A stretch of DNA of 16,857 nucleotides, taken from positions 1 to 16,857 of the forward strand of contig CAUTNH010000018.1 in assembly GCA_963540225.1 (NCBI GenBank), given 5' to 3'. The notes under the pieces are model-generated. The model was not told the origin of the DNA and did no database searches. It saw only the letters and a program-made list of their open reading frames with translations. Of this stretch, positions 15,265-16,857 are shown one piece after another. Each line of letters starts with the position of its first letter. The first letter of the stretch is position 1. Made by a program: the position numbers and the translations under genes. This DNA is from CAUTNH01 sp963540225. Its GTDB lineage: Bacteria; Bacillota_I; Bacilli_A; Acholeplasmatales; Acholeplasmataceae.

Positions 15265-15481
15265 AAAAAATAATATTAAATGTTTTTATGATTTTAAAAA
15301 TAGAAATTTTTCAAAGAAGTTAAAAGATGCACTTAATACTAATTCAAAATATATTATTTTTATAAAAGATAATGAGGTAAAAAATAAAACCTTAATCATA
15401 AAGGATAGTTTAAAAAAAGAACAAATAACTATAAAAAAAGATAATCTTTTAGATTTTTTAAAGGAGAAAAAGTATGTTTAA
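15242..15481 (+). CDS. hisS: HisRS anticodon-binding domain, out-of-frame continuation of hisS
   Basis: The frame opens at ATG 15242, inside the end of the first hisS frame (overlap 15242-15264), and ends at TAA 15481. From LRKNNIKCFYDF onward it matches the HisRS C-terminal domain: ELRKAGI-like helix, a NFSKKLKDAL segment, KYIIFIKDNEV and a final LLDFLKEKK helix. No ribosome site precedes the ATG. Canonical HisRS has about eight residues from the first Ala of this helix to the Arg of LRK; loss of one GTATA unit from an ancestral GTATAGTATA near 15251 would explain both the frame and the shortened spacing. That is inference. It overlaps the aspS start by eight bases. Confidence 0.75.
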   Translation: MLLVYTLRKNNIKCFYDFKNRNFSKKLKDALNTNSKYIIFIKDNEVKNKTLIIKDSLKKEQITIKKDNLLDFLKEKKYV

Positions 15482-16857
15482 AACAAATGGTGAATTAAGA
15501 AAAGAAAATGTTGGTGAAAATGTAGTTCTTCATGGCTTTGTTTCAAAGGTTAGAAAACTTGGAGGGCTTGTTTTTGTTGATTTAAGAGATATGCACGGAA
15601 TTACTCAGGTTGTGTTTAAACCAAGTTTTAAAAATTTTGAAACTGCCGAAAAGCTTTCAAGTGAGGATACAATTGAAGTTAGTGGAAAGGTAGTTAATCG
15701 TGAAAGCATAAACAAAGACCTTCCAACAGGTGATATAGAAGTTATTGCAAAAGATTTAAAAATTTTTTCAAAGGCAATGACACCACCAATTATAATTAAA
15801 GATGATGACACATCCCAAGAAGAGACAAGATTAAAATATCGTTATCTTGATTTAAGAAAGCCAAAAATGAAAAATTATATAATAATGCGTTCAAAAATTG
15901 TCCAAGCATTTCGTGAGGCTTTGCTTTTGGAAAATTTTTTAGAGCTTGATACTCCAATACTTTCAAAATCAACTCCTGAGGGAGCAAGAGATTATCTTGT
16001 TCCATCAAGACTTTATAAGGGATCTTTTTATGCTCTTCCACAATCTCCACAAATATATAAGCAACTTTATATGATTGCAGGTTTTGATAACTATTTTCAA
16101 ATTGCGAAATGCTTAAGAGATGAGGATTTAAGAGCGGATAGACAGCCTGAGTTTAGTCAGATTGATCTTGAAAAATCATACACATCTGAAAAAGATATCT
16201 TTTCTCTTTCTGAAAGAATTTTTAAATATGTTTTTAAAAAGATATTAAATATAGATTTAAAAACCCCATTTAAAATAATGGATTATAAAGATGCAATAAA
16301 TAACTACGGAATTGATAGACCAGATTTAAGATTTGATTTAAAAATTAAAGACTATACTAAGATTTTTAAAGAAAGCAATATAGAATTTTTGAAAAAAGAA
16401 GAAGTTATAAACGGACTTGTTATAAAAGATAAAGAAGGAATTATTACAAGAAAAAAAATAGATGAGTATATAAACATTGTAAAAAAATATAAAGCCCAAT
16501 CAATTGCCTGGGTTAAAAAAACTAAAGAAGGACTTACGGGCTCTATTTCAAAACTTGTTGATGAAAAAATACTTAATGAGATATCTTTAAAAAATGATGA
16601 ATGCCTTTTAATTGTTGCTGATAATTATAAAGTTGTTAAATCATCACTAGGTGCTTTAAGAAATAAACTTGCAAAAGATTTTAATTTAGTTAAAAATGAT
16701 GAGTACTCATTTTTATGGATAAACAACTTCCCATTATTTGAAAAAGCAGACGATGGCTCTATTACATCCACTCATCATCCTTTTACTCTTCCAAAAGGCA
16801 ATTTATATACTGAAGACCCACTAAAACTATCATCTTATGCTTATGATCTTGTGTTAA
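15474..16857 (+). CDS. aspS: Aspartyl-tRNA synthetase, 3' end outside the window
   Basis: 461 residues visible of about 590; the frame is still open at the last base. ATG 15474 follows AAGGAG (15461-15466). The N-terminal OB-fold anticodon domain reads LHGFVSKVRKLGGLVFVDLRD. The class II core has KYRYLDLRK (motif 1 region), YLVPSRLYKGSFYALPQSPQ, RDEDLRADRQPEFSQID (motif 2) and a bacterial GAD insertion from about residue 285 to 420, opened by NYGIDRPDLRF. Then come LWINNFPLFE and HHPFT; the window ends at AYDLVL, before motif 3. The residue after RRRD in the OB fold is Leu (RKLGG), as in tRNA-Asp-specific enzymes, rather than the His of non-discriminating ones. It lies at the end of the visible operon, overlapping hisS by eight bases. 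Confidence 0.96.
   Translation, partial: MFKTNGELRKENVGENVVLHGFVSKVRKLGGLVFVDLRDMHGITQVVFKPSFKNFETAEKLSSEDTIEVSGKVVNRESINKDLPTGDIEVIAKDLKIFSKAMTPPIIIKDDDTSQEETRLKYRYLDLRKPKMKNYIIMRSKIVQAFREALLLENFLELDTPILSKSTPEGARDYLVPSRLYKGSFYALPQSPQIYKQLYMIAGFDNYFQIAKCLRDEDLRADRQPEFSQIDLEKSYTSEKDIFSLSERIFKYVFKKILNIDLKTPFKIMDYKDAINNYGIDRPDLRFDLKIKDYTKIFKESNIEFLKKEEVINGLVIKDKEGIITRKKIDEYINIVKKYKAQSIAWVKKTKEGLTGSISKLVDEKILNEISLKNDECLLIVADNYKVVKSSLGALRNKLAKDFNLVKNDEYSFLWINNFPLFEKADDGSITSTHHPFTLPKGNLYTEDPLKLSSYAYDLVL

Noticed and set aside
14240..15480. T-box or other riboswitch controlling hisS/aspS
   Set aside because: The genes overlap or nearly touch their upstream neighbours, so there is no leader that could hold such an element.
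14242..16050. Minus-strand open frames opposite hisS (14242-14445) and aspS (15605-15811, 15796-16050)
   Set aside because: They are antisense to synthetase coding sequence whose plus-strand frames are strongly conserved.
1..16857. Mycoplasma-type genetic code (UGA as Trp)
   Set aside because: Trp is encoded by TGG in several proteins, and TGA serves as the natural stop of fmt and dtd.
1..16857. CRISPR array, insertion sequence or attachment-site repeats
   Set aside because: No regularly spaced repeats, transposase-like frames or flanking direct repeats around 7843-9300 could be found by eye.

Overview
The window is strongly AT-rich bacterial DNA. It reads as a reduced Bacillota/Mycoplasmatota-type chromosome, with short gaps, AGGAGG-type ribosome sites, a Firmicutes-style apt-rel-dtd-hisS-aspS cluster and a YutG-type PgpA. 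TGA ends fmt and dtd, and tryptophan is written TGG, so the standard bacterial code fits and the UGA=Trp mycoplasma code does not. An uncultured gut lineage of the RF39/Acholeplasma/Erysipelotrichia kind is plausible, but that is inference.

Layout. (1) 1-4114, plus strand: the 3' two thirds of priA, then fmt, pgpA (YutG type) and a six-helix membrane protein with a degenerate HD-GYP domain. A strong terminator hairpin lies inside the first codons of that last gene. (2) 4119-5365: a promoter, tRNA-Lys(CUU) and tgt, closed by a bidirectional terminator at 5420-5462. (3) 5476-8004, minus strand: one gene with its own promoter for a membrane-anchored right-handed beta-helix protein resembling GH141-type glycosidases. 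(4) 8200-9300, plus strand: a small accessory module with a frameshifted DUF3990 (ADP-ribosyltransferase-like toxin) gene, a fused DUF3791-like helical domain and a separate DUF3791 gene. (5) 9384-16857, plus strand: a tightly packed operon rnj-like, apt, rel, dtd, hisS, aspS. hisS carries a frameshift and aspS runs off the window.

The most striking property is that several housekeeping proteins keep their fold and length but have lost their catalytic or metal-binding residues. PriA has lost helicase motifs II, III, V and VI. The RNase J homologue has lost nearly all metallo-beta-lactamase ligands. The HD-GYP domain has lost its HD and GYP motifs. Tgt keeps its catalytic aspartates but has lost all four structural zinc ligands. 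The Fmt, Apt, Rel, Dtd, HisRS and visible AspRS active-site motifs look intact. The window therefore combines conserved translation, stringent-response and purine-salvage genes with pseudoenzymes kept open by selection, plus two accessory loci (the beta-helix gene and the DUF3990/DUF3791 module) placed side by side between core operons.
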